A stretch of DNA of 64,000 bases from Pollutimonas bauzanensis (GCF_900129885.1 NZ_FQXE01000018.1:1-64000); one strand, 5' to 3'. Shown: positions 32,364 to 40,588, numbered from the stretch's first letter. The notes: generated by a model not told the origin, from the letters alone. Numbers and translations are program-made.

Positions 32364-32412
32364 ACTTGCAAAAAGCAAGTGAATAACAGAATTTTACTTG
32401 CGCCATGCAAGC
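32364..32412. promoter_or_regulatory. Two HxlR-type operators in the divergent promoter
   Basis: ACTTGC-AAAAA-GCAAGT (32364-32380) and ACTTGC-GCCAT-GCAAGC (32396-32412). Their centres are about 32 bp apart, three helical turns, which favours cooperative binding of two dimers. Confidence 0.7.
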
Positions 32413-32429
32413 AATGCTAAGATCTGGCC

Positions 32430-32882
32430 ATGAATACGACGTGTAAAGAAGACGTTCGGTCCCATTGCGCAGTGAACTACGGCGTGGAGATCTTCGGCGA
32501 CCGGTGGTCGCTCTTGATCATTCGCGACATCGTTTTTGCTGGCAAGAAGACGTATGGCGAGTTCCTGAAATCGGAAGAGGGAATCGCGACCAATGTCCTT
32601 GCTTCCCGCCTTGCCTTTCTTGAGCAGCAAGGAATTCTCTCGAAGGCGCCCAGCCCCGACGACAGGCGCAAGGACTTCTACACTCTGACCGAGAAGGGCC
32701 TGGACCTCATTCCCATCGTGCTTGACATAGTCCTTTGGAGCGCGAAGCACGATTCGAAGTCGTATGTGCGGCGCCGCAAGGAGTTCGTTGCTCGATTAAG
32801 TCAAAGCCCCATGCAGGTGAGCGAAGAGGTGAAGGCGCTGGTCCGCAATGGCGGATGTATCTTTCCCGAGAGCAAGGAATGA
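32430..32882 (+). CDS. HxlR-family transcriptional regulator
   Basis: 150 aa starting MNTTCKEDVRSHCAVNYGVE. HxlR features: Cys-5 near the N-terminus, FGDRWSLLIIRDIVFAGKKT, then SEEGIATNVLASRLAFLEQQ and the winged-helix end RRKDFYTLTEKGLDL. Family members often sense electrophiles or redox through the N-terminal cysteine. It probably represses itself and the divergent oxidoreductase via the two adjacent dyads. Confidence 0.92.
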   Translation: MNTTCKEDVRSHCAVNYGVEIFGDRWSLLIIRDIVFAGKKTYGEFLKSEEGIATNVLASRLAFLEQQGILSKAPSPDDRRKDFYTLTEKGLDLIPIVLDIVLWSAKHDSKSYVRRRKEFVARLSQSPMQVSEEVKALVRNGGCIFPESKE

Positions 32883-32951
32883 GCAAGACGGCAAGCGCGC
32901 CCGACATTCCCCCGCCAAAGTGTAAACTCCTAGGTTTTTGTCCCGGGTGGT

Positions 32952-33851
32952 ATGGTGCAAGAACTACCACGGCGCACGAGTTTCAGCGGGCCGGCGCTCA
33001 TCCGCATGCTTGCCCGTATGAACGGCGCCGATATCCTCGAGCCTAGACAATCGCTTTCGGACCGTCTGAGCCTGTGGCTCGGCTGGACGGACGCTATCGC
33101 GCTGGCCGGGGCCTTGAACGGCTCCGCGCCGGTGGTCGCGGCGGGCGCCGAGGTTTCCGGCGGTGAGGAGGAAAGCGAGTACGCCCGCTTGCGGGCCACG
33201 CTGAAGGACGCTATTACTGGCGTCAATACGCCTCCGGCCGCCAGGCACCGGGGGCAGCGGACCGCCGCTGTTCAAGGCGATTCCAAGGCTGCGGCGACGG
33301 TCGAGTTTTCGACATATCGCCGGCGTTATTTTTCGCTTCAGCAGACGATGGAGACCAGCGTCGCCGACTTGCGCAGCCGCTTGCGCGCGAGGCTGGCTTC
33401 CCATGCGCCCCGGATGGCCAGTCTTGCGGGCATGGACGCCGCCATGGAGCAGGCCTTGGGCGAGCGCGAGTACCGTCTGCTGGCGGGCGTGCCGGCCTTG
33501 CTGGAAGCGCATTTCGGGCGTTTGTGGCAGGCGGAACTGGCGCGGCTGGCCGATGCAGCCGCTGAGCCTGCTGAGCCTGCTGAGCCTGCTGAGCCTGCTG
33601 AGCCTGCTGGATCTGCTGGATCTGCTGGATCTGCTGCACCTGATGTGCCTGCTGCACCTGATGTGCCTGATGCACTCGCGGCGCAGCAGCAGCAGCAGCA
33701 GCAACAACGGAAGCAGCAACAGCCGCCGGTGGCCAGGCCCGGCGCATGGCTGGATGTGTTTCACAAGGATATGCAGAGCGTGTTGCTCGCCGAATTGGAT
33801 ATTCGTTTACAACCGGTCGAAGGGCTGCTGGCCGCCCTTCGTGCCAGTTAG
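32952..33851 (+). CDS. DUF3348 domain-containing protein
   Basis: 299 aa. The N-terminal block (RTSFSGPALIRMLARMNGAD, then SLSDRLSLWLGWTDAIALAG) and the helical middle (YFSLQQTMETSVADLRSRLR) are characteristic of DUF3348. Function is unknown. Residues about 204-239 are a low-complexity linker of AEP, AGS and AAPDVP repeats followed by a run of Gln, before a conserved C-terminal helix (WLDVFHKDMQSVLLAELDIR). It is soluble, with no signal peptide. It is the first gene of the four-gene motor-like cluster, 11 nt before the next. Confidence 0.85.
   Translation: MVQELPRRTSFSGPALIRMLARMNGADILEPRQSLSDRLSLWLGWTDAIALAGALNGSAPVVAAGAEVSGGEEESEYARLRATLKDAITGVNTPPAARHRGQRTAAVQGDSKAAATVEFSTYRRRYFSLQQTMETSVADLRSRLRARLASHAPRMASLAGMDAAMEQALGEREYRLLAGVPALLEAHFGRLWQAELARLADAAAEPAEPAEPAEPAEPAGSAGSAGSAAPDVPAAPDVPDALAAQQQQQQQQRKQQQPPVARPGAWLDVFHKDMQSVLLAELDIRLQPVEGLLAALRAS
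33561..33668 (+). repeat. 9-bp/18-bp tandem repeats in the DUF3348 linker
   Basis: Five copies of GCTGAGCCT, three of GCTGGATCT and two of an 18-base unit (GCTGCACCTGATGTGCCT). All are in frame, encoding (AEP)5(AGS)3(AAPDVP)2. A CAG/CAA run follows at about 33685-33722. Confidence 0.95.
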
Positions 33852-33862
33852 CACAGGACCTT

Positions 33863-35956
33863 ATGAACCGATTTCTTCATTTTTTTGTATTTGCCGTTGG
33901 CCTTGCCGCCGCTTGCTGGGTCGGCGCGGGCTACGTGGCTTCGAACCCGCTGGCGCTGGCGGTGACGGCCCTCATTGTCGTCGTCTACCTGGCCGGCGCG
34001 CTGGAGCTGTATCGCTATCAACAGGCCACGTCCACGCTGACGCGGGCGCTGGAGGGGCTGTCCGAACCCCCGGCCAGCCTGGGCGAGTGGCTTTCCGCAT
34101 TGCATCCGGGTCTGCGCGTTGCGGTGCGCCAGCGCGTGGAGGGCGAGCGCGTGGGCCTGCCGGGGCCGGTGCTGGCGCCGTATCTGGTGGGATTGCTGGT
34201 GTTGCTGGGGATGCTGGGCACCTTTCTGGGCATGATCGCCACATTGCGGGGCACCGGGCTGGCGCTGGAAAGCGCGACCGACCTGCATGCGATCCGCGCA
34301 TCGCTGGCCGCGCCCGTCAAAGGGCTGGGGTTTGCATTCGGCACTTCGGTCGCGGGCGTCGCCACGTCGGCGATGCTGGGGCTGCTGTCCGCCTTGTGCC
34401 GCCGCGAGCGCATCGGGGCAGCGCATAGGCTGGACGCAAAGATCGCGACCACTTTGCGCGTTTATTCGCAGATTCATCAGCGCGAGGAAGGCTTCAGGCT
34501 CCTGCAGCGGCAGGCTGAAGGTATGGCCGTCGTGGCCGACAGGCTGCAGGCCATGATGGCGGCCATGGAACGGCACAATCTGGCCTTGAACGAGGGCCAG
34601 GCGGCCCGGCAAAGCGACTTTCACGCCAAGGCCGAGGCCGCGTATGCGCGCCTGGCCGGCTCCGTCGAGCAGTCCTTGAAGGAGAGCGTCGCCGAAGGCG
34701 TGCGCGCCGCCGGCACGGCGATCCAGCCTGTGGTGGAGAGCACGATGGCCGGCCTTGCGCAGGGCGCCGCGGCGCTGCACGACACGGTCAATCAGGCTGT
34801 GCGGCAGCAACTGGAAGGGTTGTCGGCGCGTTTCGAAGCCTCCACCGCGACGGCGGCGGATGTCTGGAATGGCGCGGCGGCGGCGCATCAGCGCGCGAGC
34901 GAGTCGCTGACCCAGGACCTGCGCCTGTCGCTGGATGGCTTCGTCCAGACTTTCGAACAGCGCTCCGCCAGCTTGCTGGACAGTGTCTCCACCCATCTGG
35001 ACGGCACGGCAAGCACCATGTCGCAGGCATGGGACAAGGCGCTATCCCGGCACGAGCATGCCAGCGGGAAGCTGGCTGACGACAACCAGCGCGCGCTGAC
35101 CGCCGCTGTGTCGGCCTTTGAACAGCATTCCGCGGCGCTGGTGAGCACGGTGGGCCGGTCGCATGGCGAATTGCGGGCGGAACTGGCCTCGCAGGACGCG
35201 CAGCGCCTGGCGGCATGGACCGGCACGCTGGCGGAGACCGCGGCATTGCTGCGCAAGGAGTGGGAGGAAGCGGGGGCCCAGGCCGCGAATCGCCAGCGGG
35301 AGATCTGCGAAGCCTTGGCGCAAACCGCCAGCGACATTTCATCGCAGACCACGACGCAGGCCGGCGACACGGTCGCCGAGATCGCGCGGCTGCTGCAGGC
35401 GGCCGGGGAAGCGCCCAAGGCGGCGGCCGCTCTCGTCGCCGAAGTGCGCCAGGCATTTTCCGACAGCATGGCGCGCGACAATGCGATGCTGGAAGAGCGC
35501 AACCGCCTGCTGGAAACGCTGGGAACGCTGCTGGCTGCCGTGAATCACGCATCGTCCGAGCAGCGCGGGGCCGTTGACGCGCTGCTCGCCGGCTCGGCGG
35601 ATGTGCTGGATCGCGTCGGCGCCCAGTTCACCGCCAAGGTCGAGGCCGAGACCGGCAAGCTCGCGGGCGTCGCCGCGCAAGTCACAAGCAGCGCCGTCGA
35701 AGTCGCGAGCCTGGGCGACGCATTCGGGGCGGCGGTGCAACTGTTCGGCCAGTCGAACGCGTCCCTGATGGAGCACCTGCAACGCATCGAAGCGGCGCTG
35801 GACAAGTCTGTTGCGCGCAGCGACGAACAGCTTGCCTATTACGTTGCGCAGGCGAAAGAGGTCATAGACCTGAGCATGATGTCGCAGAAGCAGATCATCG
35901 AAGAGTTGCAGCAAATGGCCGACCAGCGGGCATCCACCGGCCCCGTATCGCCATGA
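33863..35956 (+). CDS. DUF802 protein with MotA/TolQ/ExbB-type membrane domain and long tail (ZorA-like)
   Basis: 697 aa from ATG 33863. Membrane segments lie at about 4-24, 29-50, 104-127 (LAPYLVGLLVLLGMLGTFLG) and 152-178 (PVKGLGFAFGTSVAGVATSA). The latter two carry the GxxGTFxG and T(S)-rich signature of MotA/TolQ/ExbB channel subunits. The following ~500 residues form a helical, Ala/Gln/Glu-rich cytoplasmic tail with repeated 20-30-residue blocks, predicted coiled coil. This layout matches ZorA of Zorya defence systems. Its stop overlaps the next gene by 4 nt. Family DUF802 is uncharacterised; motor function is inferred. Confidence 0.8.
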   Translation: MNRFLHFFVFAVGLAAACWVGAGYVASNPLALAVTALIVVVYLAGALELYRYQQATSTLTRALEGLSEPPASLGEWLSALHPGLRVAVRQRVEGERVGLPGPVLAPYLVGLLVLLGMLGTFLGMIATLRGTGLALESATDLHAIRASLAAPVKGLGFAFGTSVAGVATSAMLGLLSALCRRERIGAAHRLDAKIATTLRVYSQIHQREEGFRLLQRQAEGMAVVADRLQAMMAAMERHNLALNEGQAARQSDFHAKAEAAYARLAGSVEQSLKESVAEGVRAAGTAIQPVVESTMAGLAQGAAALHDTVNQAVRQQLEGLSARFEASTATAADVWNGAAAAHQRASESLTQDLRLSLDGFVQTFEQRSASLLDSVSTHLDGTASTMSQAWDKALSRHEHASGKLADDNQRALTAAVSAFEQHSAALVSTVGRSHGELRAELASQDAQRLAAWTGTLAETAALLRKEWEEAGAQAANRQREICEALAQTASDISSQTTTQAGDTVAEIARLLQAAGEAPKAAAALVAEVRQAFSDSMARDNAMLEERNRLLETLGTLLAAVNHASSEQRGAVDALLAGSADVLDRVGAQFTAKVEAETGKLAGVAAQVTSSAVEVASLGDAFGAAVQLFGQSNASLMEHLQRIEAALDKSVARSDEQLAYYVAQAKEVIDLSMMSQKQIIEELQQMADQRASTGPVSP

Positions 35957-36600
35957 GCGCGGACCTGGACACCGGCGTCGAGCCGACAGCGCCGGTGTGG
36001 GCCGTCTTCGGCGATTTGATGGCCGTGCTGCTGGGCGCCTTTGTCCTTGTCCTGGTGGGCGTGATCGGCGTGCAGATGGAACTTTCGGCCAGGCTGGACG
36101 ATGAGGTCCGGCAGCGCCAGGAAGAAACGCAGCGCCGCAAGTCCCTGGAGCAGGCGCTTGCAAGGCCGCTGGCGCAGGGCACGGTGACCCTGGTGAATGG
36201 ACGCATAGGGATCAGCGGCAGCGTGCTGTTCGCGCTGAACTCCGCCCAACTGCAATCCGAGGGCCGCGAGGTGTTGAAGTCCCTGATCGAGCCGCTGTCC
36301 GATTACCTGCGCTCCCATGGCCAGGTCCTGATGGTAAGCGGCTTTACCGATGACCAGCAGGTGCGCGAGGGCAACCGCAAATTCGCGGACAATTGGGAGC
36401 TCTCGGCCCAGAGGGCGCTGACCGTCACCCGCGCCTTGATCGATGAAGGCATCCCCTCTTCCGCGGTTTTTGCGGCCGCGTTCGGCGCGGAGCAGCCGGT
36501 GGCCCCGAACGCCGACGAAGAGGGGCGGGCCAGGAACCGGCGGGTGGAGATCGCGCCCATCCCGAAGCCGTCCGCCGCGGCGGAATCGCCCGATGAATAG
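35953..36600 (+). CDS. OmpA/MotB-family membrane protein (ZorB-like)
   Basis: 215 aa, one N-terminal membrane segment (residues 16-40, VWAVFGDLMAVLLGAFVLVL) with Asp21 at its start in the position of the proton-carrying Asp of MotB. It is followed by a short helical linker and a C-terminal OmpA-like peptidoglycan-binding domain (about 75-205: GSVLFALNSAQLQSEGREVL, VSGFTDDQQV, LSAQRALTVTRALIDEGI, RARNRRVEIAP). With the preceding protein it should form a proton-driven stator-like complex anchored to the cell wall. It overlaps both neighbours. Confidence 0.85.
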   Translation: MSADLDTGVEPTAPVWAVFGDLMAVLLGAFVLVLVGVIGVQMELSARLDDEVRQRQEETQRRKSLEQALARPLAQGTVTLVNGRIGISGSVLFALNSAQLQSEGREVLKSLIEPLSDYLRSHGQVLMVSGFTDDQQVREGNRKFADNWELSAQRALTVTRALIDEGIPSSAVFAAAFGAEQPVAPNADEEGRARNRRVEIAPIPKPSAAAESPDE

Positions 36601-37300
36601 CGGCGGCGCCAGCCCAACCCAGGCGCTGCTCGCCGCCTGGCGCGAGCGCGGCGCCGCCCGCCTGGATCCCGTCCGCTGCCATTTTATCGAGGCCCTGGCC
36701 AGGCGGGCGGCGGGCCATAGCGGCGCGGCGCGGCACGCGCTGGACGAGAGGCTGTCCGAACTGCTGCAGGCCTGCCAGGACGACATCGCAAGCTCCGCCC
36801 ACGAGACTGGCGAGACTGGCGAGACTGGCGAGGTTGGCGAGGTTGGCGAGGTTGGCGCGGCTGGCAATGCGGGCAATGCGGGCAATATGGAAAAGGCGGG
36901 CGAAACCGCCCCGGGGCCGCTGGCCCAGCTCGTCGCTTACATCGCGAGCCAGGCGCCGCGCGGCGGCGCGGGTCTTGCATTGAACGATACTGCCCGGCCG
37001 GGCGCCCTGAACCCTGAACTCTCGGCGATCGATTACTTTAGAAGCGCCTGGTCCCGGGTCAGCACCAATCGGCTGCTGCGGCAATCGCAGGCGCAGGTGC
37101 CCGAGAACGCCGGCCCGCTCAACTCGAACAATCTTGCGCACCGGTCGCTTGCCCTGATGCGCGAGCTATCGCCCGGCTATCTTCAGCACTTCCTGTCGTA
37201 TGTGGATGCCTTGTCGTGGCTCGAGCAATTGAATGATGGCGGCGCGGCGGCAAGCCCTGCGGCGAACGCCAAAAAGGGCCCGCGCGGCCGGCAGCGCTAG
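36593..37300 (+). CDS. DUF2894 domain-containing protein
   Basis: 235 aa from ATG 36593, overlapping the OmpA-like stop by 8 nt. The N-terminal part (ALLAAWRERGAARLDPVRCH, FIEALARRAAGHSG) and the C-terminal part (IDYFRSAWSRVSTNRLLRQS, HRSLALMRELSPGYLQHFLS) match DUF2894; function unknown. Between them a Gly-rich linker is encoded by 9-bp repeats (ETG, EVG, NAG). It ends the cluster DUF3348-DUF802-OmpA-DUF2894. Confidence 0.85.
   Translation: MNSGGASPTQALLAAWRERGAARLDPVRCHFIEALARRAAGHSGAARHALDERLSELLQACQDDIASSAHETGETGETGEVGEVGEVGAAGNAGNAGNMEKAGETAPGPLAQLVAYIASQAPRGGAGLALNDTARPGALNPELSAIDYFRSAWSRVSTNRLLRQSQAQVPENAGPLNSNNLAHRSLALMRELSPGYLQHFLSYVDALSWLEQLNDGGAAASPAANAKKGPRGRQR
36803..36883 (+). 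repeat. 9-bp tandem repeats in the DUF2894 linker
   Basis: Three copies of GAGACTGGC, three of GAGGTTGGC, one GCGGCTGGC and two of AATGCGGGC, all in frame. They encode (ETG)3(EVG)3 AAG (NAG)2. The unit length equals that in the DUF3348 gene of the same cluster. Confidence 0.95.
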
Positions 37301-37319
37301 CGCTTGCCCGCCGCCATCC

Positions 37320-37640
37320 TCAGTTTCCCGAGACCAGCTTGAGCCCGATGACGCCCGCCAAAATGAAAACGATGCAGAGCATCCTCAGCGGCGCGGCGGA
37401 ATCGCCCAGCACCGCCATTCCCAGAATCGCGGTGCCCGCCGCGCCGATGCCGGTCCAGACCGCGTAGGCGGTCCCCACGGGCAGCGTGCGCAGAGACAGT
37501 GAAAGAAGAAAGATGCTGGCCAAGCCAGTGGCGACCGTGAACAGTCCGGGGATCAATCGCGTGAAACCTTCAGACCATTTCATGCCGAAGGCGAATGCGA
37601 TTTCGAAAATGCCTGCGATGCCAAGTAGCGCCCATGCCAT
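37320..37640 (-). CDS. SMR-family exporter, SugE/Gdx (guanidinium) type
   Basis: 106 aa with four membrane helices. The first helix carries the essential Glu (GIAGIFEIAFAFGMKWSEGF). Gdx-type features are KWSEGFTRLIPG, LRTLPVGTAYAVWTGIGAAG and the C-terminal LAGVIGLKLVSGN. Gdx proteins export guanidinium by proton antiport. I see no guanidine riboswitch in the short upstream region. Confidence 0.88.
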   Translation of the reverse strand: MAWALLGIAGIFEIAFAFGMKWSEGFTRLIPGLFTVATGLASIFLLSLSLRTLPVGTAYAVWTGIGAAGTAILGMAVLGDSAAPLRMLCIVFILAGVIGLKLVSGN

Positions 37641-37700
37641 ATGATAGATCCGTTCGTTGATTCGCCAAGCGTTGCGGCCTGGCGAGCTTGGTGGGGTATT

Positions 37701-38153
37701 TCAGGCCTGCGCGGCGCCGGGTGTCGAGCGGAACGAGATCCCCAATCGATTGAAGGCGTTCATCAATCCGATCGCGTAGGTCAGGTCGGCGAGTTCCTTG
37801 TCGCTGAATTCGGCGGCGGCGGCTTCATAGTCGGCGTCGGGAACGCCGGTTTCGGCCACGCGTGTCACGGTTTCCGCCCAGGCGAGCGCGGCACGTTCGC
37901 GGGCGCTGAATACTTTCCCCGCTTCGCGCCACACGGGCACAAGCACGAGCTTGTCCACCGCCAGGCCGGACTTGAGCAGATCGCGGGAATGCATATCGAT
38001 GCAATAGGCGCAGCCATTGATCTGCGAAACCCGCAGGTAAACGAGATCGACCAGCTCTTTCGCGAGGCCGCTTTTTTGAAGAGTGGCGTATACGGCTCCA
38101 AAAGCCTTATAGCCTTCGGGCGCAGCCTTGGCATAGTCGATGCGATTGGTCAT
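37701..38153 (-). CDS. Carboxymuconolactone decarboxylase / AhpD-like protein
   Basis: 150 aa starting MTNRIDYAKAAPEGYKAFGA, with AAGGA upstream. The AhpD core motif CAYCIDMHSRDL supplies the redox Cys pair and His. The ending GLMNAFNRLGISFRS is typical of the AhpD-type alkylhydroperoxidase-like subfamily. Likely role: peroxide or reactive-aldehyde defence. An array of 13-bp repeats lies upstream at 38259-38362. Confidence 0.9.
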   Translation of the reverse strand: MTNRIDYAKAAPEGYKAFGAVYATLQKSGLAKELVDLVYLRVSQINGCAYCIDMHSRDLLKSGLAVDKLVLVPVWREAGKVFSARERAALAWAETVTRVAETGVPDADYEAAAAEFSDKELADLTYAIGLMNAFNRLGISFRSTPGAAQA

Positions 38154-38258
38154 GATGAATCCTTATGTTTGCTGGTTGGGGGACTCCATCATCGTGCATC
38201 TTGGCCCATACCGGAAGGTCCATAATCCATATTACGTTCTAGGCCATGATCTATCCCG

Positions 38259-38362
38259 CCACATGTTCCTGCCACATGTTCCCGCCTCATGTTCCCGCCT
38301 CATGTTCCCGCCTCATGTTCCCGTCTCATGTTCCCGTCTCATGTTCCCGCCTCATGTTGGCG
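38259..38362. repeat. Eight tandem copies of a 13-bp unit
   Basis: Units of CCTCATGTTCCCG with minor variants (first two CCACATGTTCC-G, sixth and seventh TCTCATGTTCCCG, last ending GGCG), head to tail without spacers. It lies 105 bp upstream of the AhpD-like start codon and 37 bp downstream of the MocR stop. Slipped-strand copy changes would alter promoter spacing. Confidence 0.95.
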
Positions 38363-38399
38363 TTCCGCCCTCATAAGCCAATCCGCCAAGGCCGGGTCC

Positions 38400-39821
38400 T
38401 CACATCAGCGCCAGGATGCGCCTTCCGAGGTTCTCGGCGCTGCCTTGGGCATCGATATTCGTGAAACCCAGGAGCAAGGCCGGGGCCTCGTCGGCGCCCA
38501 TCGTCCAGTCCGTCAGCGCCTCTGCGTACAGGCCCTCTTCGCGCATGCGCGAGGCAAGCCGGCGGTCCGACTGCCCGCCCCGCAAGCGCAAGATCAAGTG
38601 CATTCCCCCCGGCTGTGAATCGATGCGCATGTGTTTCCCCAGCGCGCTTTCCAGGCCGGCGGTCGTCGCCGCGCGGCGCTCGGCATAGAGCTTGCGCATC
38701 CGTTGGATATGGCGCGCGAAATGCCCTTCCGTTATGAAGGCCGTGACGATGGCTTGCGTAAGCTGGGGACTGCCCCCGGCGAAGACCAGGCTGATCTGCT
38801 CGAAGCGCTCGACCTGCGTTTCCGGCACGACGAGATAGGCAAGCCGGATACTCGGAAAAAGCACCTTGCTGAACGTGCCGGAATAGAGCACTCGCCCATC
38901 GCGGTCCAGGCTCTTCAACGCAGGCAGGGGACGGCTGACATAGCGGTACTCGCCGTCGTAATCGTCCTCGATGATCCATGCATTGCTTCGCGCGGCCCAG
39001 TCCAGCAGCGCCTCGCGCCGGGGCAAGGACAAGGATACGCACAGCGGACTCTGGTGCGCGGGCGTGACCACGGCCGCGCGCGCCCGCGGCGCCGCCTTGA
39101 TTCCGGCGGAAACGACCATGCCCTCCCCATCCACCGGCACGGGGACGGCCGAAATCTGCATATGCCCCAACAGTTCCCGCGTGGGCGGGTACCCCGGGTC
39201 TTCGAGCCAGACGCGGTCTCCCGCCTTCAATAAGGCATGTCCGATCAGCTCCATGGTATGACGGTAGCCCGATGTCAAGAATACCTGGGATGGCAAGCAA
39301 CTGATCCCGCGCGATAGGTGCAGATACGAGGCGATCTCGGCGCGCAGCGCCGGCAGGCCATATACAGAGGGATGCGCCATGTCGGAGGCTTGCATGGCGC
39401 GCGCGCATCGCGCGCCCAGGCGCGCCCAGATCTTCCGGGGAAACGCATCCAGGGCGGGCAAACCCATTTGGAACGGCAGGATCGAATCCGGACGAAAACT
39501 GAGCGCGGAAATGCCGCTATCCGATCGAGTCGGCGCGCTTGCGGCAGGCGCCCGCGGCTTGAGGCCCGGCGTGACGATAGTCCCCGCCTGGCCGCGGGCC
39601 TGGATGTACCCTTCGGCGGCCAGCAGGGAATAAGCAGCCTCGATAGTGCCCCGTGCCAGACCCAATTCCTTGGTCAGCGCGCGCGCCGAGGGAATGCGGT
39701 CGCCCGGCTTCAACACACCGCTGGCAATGGCGCCGCGAAACCTGTCGTAGATCTGGCGGTAAAAAGGCGCGGCCGCCGTCGGATCCAAGGGCGGAATATG
39801 GCTGGTCTTCACGGCGGTCAT
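38400..39821 (-). CDS. MocR/PdxR-type regulator (GntR HTH fused to aminotransferase-like domain)
   Basis: 473 aa from ATG 39821. The N-terminal GntR winged helix (FYRQIYDRFRGAIASGVLKP, ARALTKELGLARGTIEAAYS) is joined to a fold-type I PLP domain with DPGYPPTRELL, IIEDDYDGEYRY and the PLP lysine in YSGTFSKVLFPSIRLAYLV. MocR regulators sense PLP or amino compounds. The gene next to it on the right is a divergent TetR regulator. Confidence 0.92.
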   Translation of the reverse strand: MTAVKTSHIPPLDPTAAAPFYRQIYDRFRGAIASGVLKPGDRIPSARALTKELGLARGTIEAAYSLLAAEGYIQARGQAGTIVTPGLKPRAPAASAPTRSDSGISALSFRPDSILPFQMGLPALDAFPRKIWARLGARCARAMQASDMAHPSVYGLPALRAEIASYLHLSRGISCLPSQVFLTSGYRHTMELIGHALLKAGDRVWLEDPGYPPTRELLGHMQISAVPVPVDGEGMVVSAGIKAAPRARAAVVTPAHQSPLCVSLSLPRREALLDWAARSNAWIIEDDYDGEYRYVSRPLPALKSLDRDGRVLYSGTFSKVLFPSIRLAYLVVPETQVERFEQISLVFAGGSPQLTQAIVTAFITEGHFARHIQRMRKLYAERRAATTAGLESALGKHMRIDSQPGGMHLILRLRGGQSDRRLASRMREEGLYAEALTDWTMGADEAPALLLGFTNIDAQGSAENLGRRILALM

Positions 39822-39922
39822 GGCGTAGTCGATTCGGCGGTCGGTCAAAGAATGATTGTGCCATGATGCCCGAGAGCGGCGGCGCGATGGCTTGATTCGG
39901 CGCGTGGAAAATTTATTCCTTG

Positions 39923-39944
39923 ATTAGGAAACGATCATTCCCTA
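39923..39944. promoter_or_regulatory. TetR operator, copy 1
   Basis: ATTAGGAAACGATCATTCCC followed by TA, a near-palindrome just upstream of the TetR start. The same motif precedes the MFS gene (40589-40611). Confidence 0.7.
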
Positions 39945-39955
39945 TAATTCGTTCC

Positions 39956-40576
39956 ATGAATGCAGCCCAGTCCCCAGGCAAACAACACCGAGGCCCCGGC
40001 AGGCCGCGCGAATTCGACATGGACGCCGCCCTCGACGGCGCCGTGCGCGTTTTCCGTGATAGCGGCTATCACGCCACCTCTATCGTCGACCTGTGCTCGG
40101 CGATGCGGTTGACCGCCGGAAGCATATACAAAGCGTTCGGCGACAAGCGCGCCGTCTTCCTCGCCGCCTTTGACCGCTACACCCGCCTGCGCAACGAGGA
40201 GTTGCTGAAGCGGCTCGACAAGGCGGCAAGCGGACACGACAAGGTCCGGGCCGTGCTGCGCTTCTATGCGGAGTCAAGCCATGGCGCCGAGGGGCGGCTC
40301 GGCTGCCTGGTGGCCGGCAGCGCCATGGCGCTTGGCAACTTCGATGAGGAAATGGCAGCGCGGATCGAGGCATCCCTGCAAGGCCTAGAGCGCTTGCTGC
40401 GGGACCTTGTCAGGCAGGGGCGGGACGATGGCTCTATCGGCAAGGACGTCGATATGGACGCCGCGGCTCGCAGCCTGCTGTGCCTGCTGCAAGGCTTTCG
40501 AGTCATCGGCAAGTTCGGGCGGACCCGCGCTGAAATGATGGCCGCGGCGGACGAGGCCATGCGCCTGCTCCGCTGA
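39956..40576 (+). CDS. TetR/AcrR-family transcriptional regulator
   Basis: 206 aa from ATG 39956. N-terminal HTH: AALDGAVRVFRDSGYHATSI, then LCSAMRLTAGSIYKAFGDKR; the C-terminal part is the usual TetR ligand domain (GRLGCLVAGSAMALGNFDEE). Two copies of one operator flank the gene, so it should repress itself and the downstream MFS/hydrolase pair. Confidence 0.92.
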   Translation: MNAAQSPGKQHRGPGRPREFDMDAALDGAVRVFRDSGYHATSIVDLCSAMRLTAGSIYKAFGDKRAVFLAAFDRYTRLRNEELLKRLDKAASGHDKVRAVLRFYAESSHGAEGRLGCLVAGSAMALGNFDEEMAARIEASLQGLERLLRDLVRQGRDDGSIGKDVDMDAAARSLLCLLQGFRVIGKFGRTRAEMMAAADEAMRLLR

Positions 40577-40588
40577 TTTTTTTACTCA

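Noticed and set aside
32952-37300. Calling the motor-like cluster a complete Zorya system
   Set aside because: ZorC, ZorD or ZorE-like helicase or nuclease genes are not present next to it, and DUF3348/DUF2894 are not known Zorya components.
38259-38362. 13-bp repeats considered as a CRISPR array
   Set aside because: There are no spacers between units and no cas genes; it is a simple tandem repeat.
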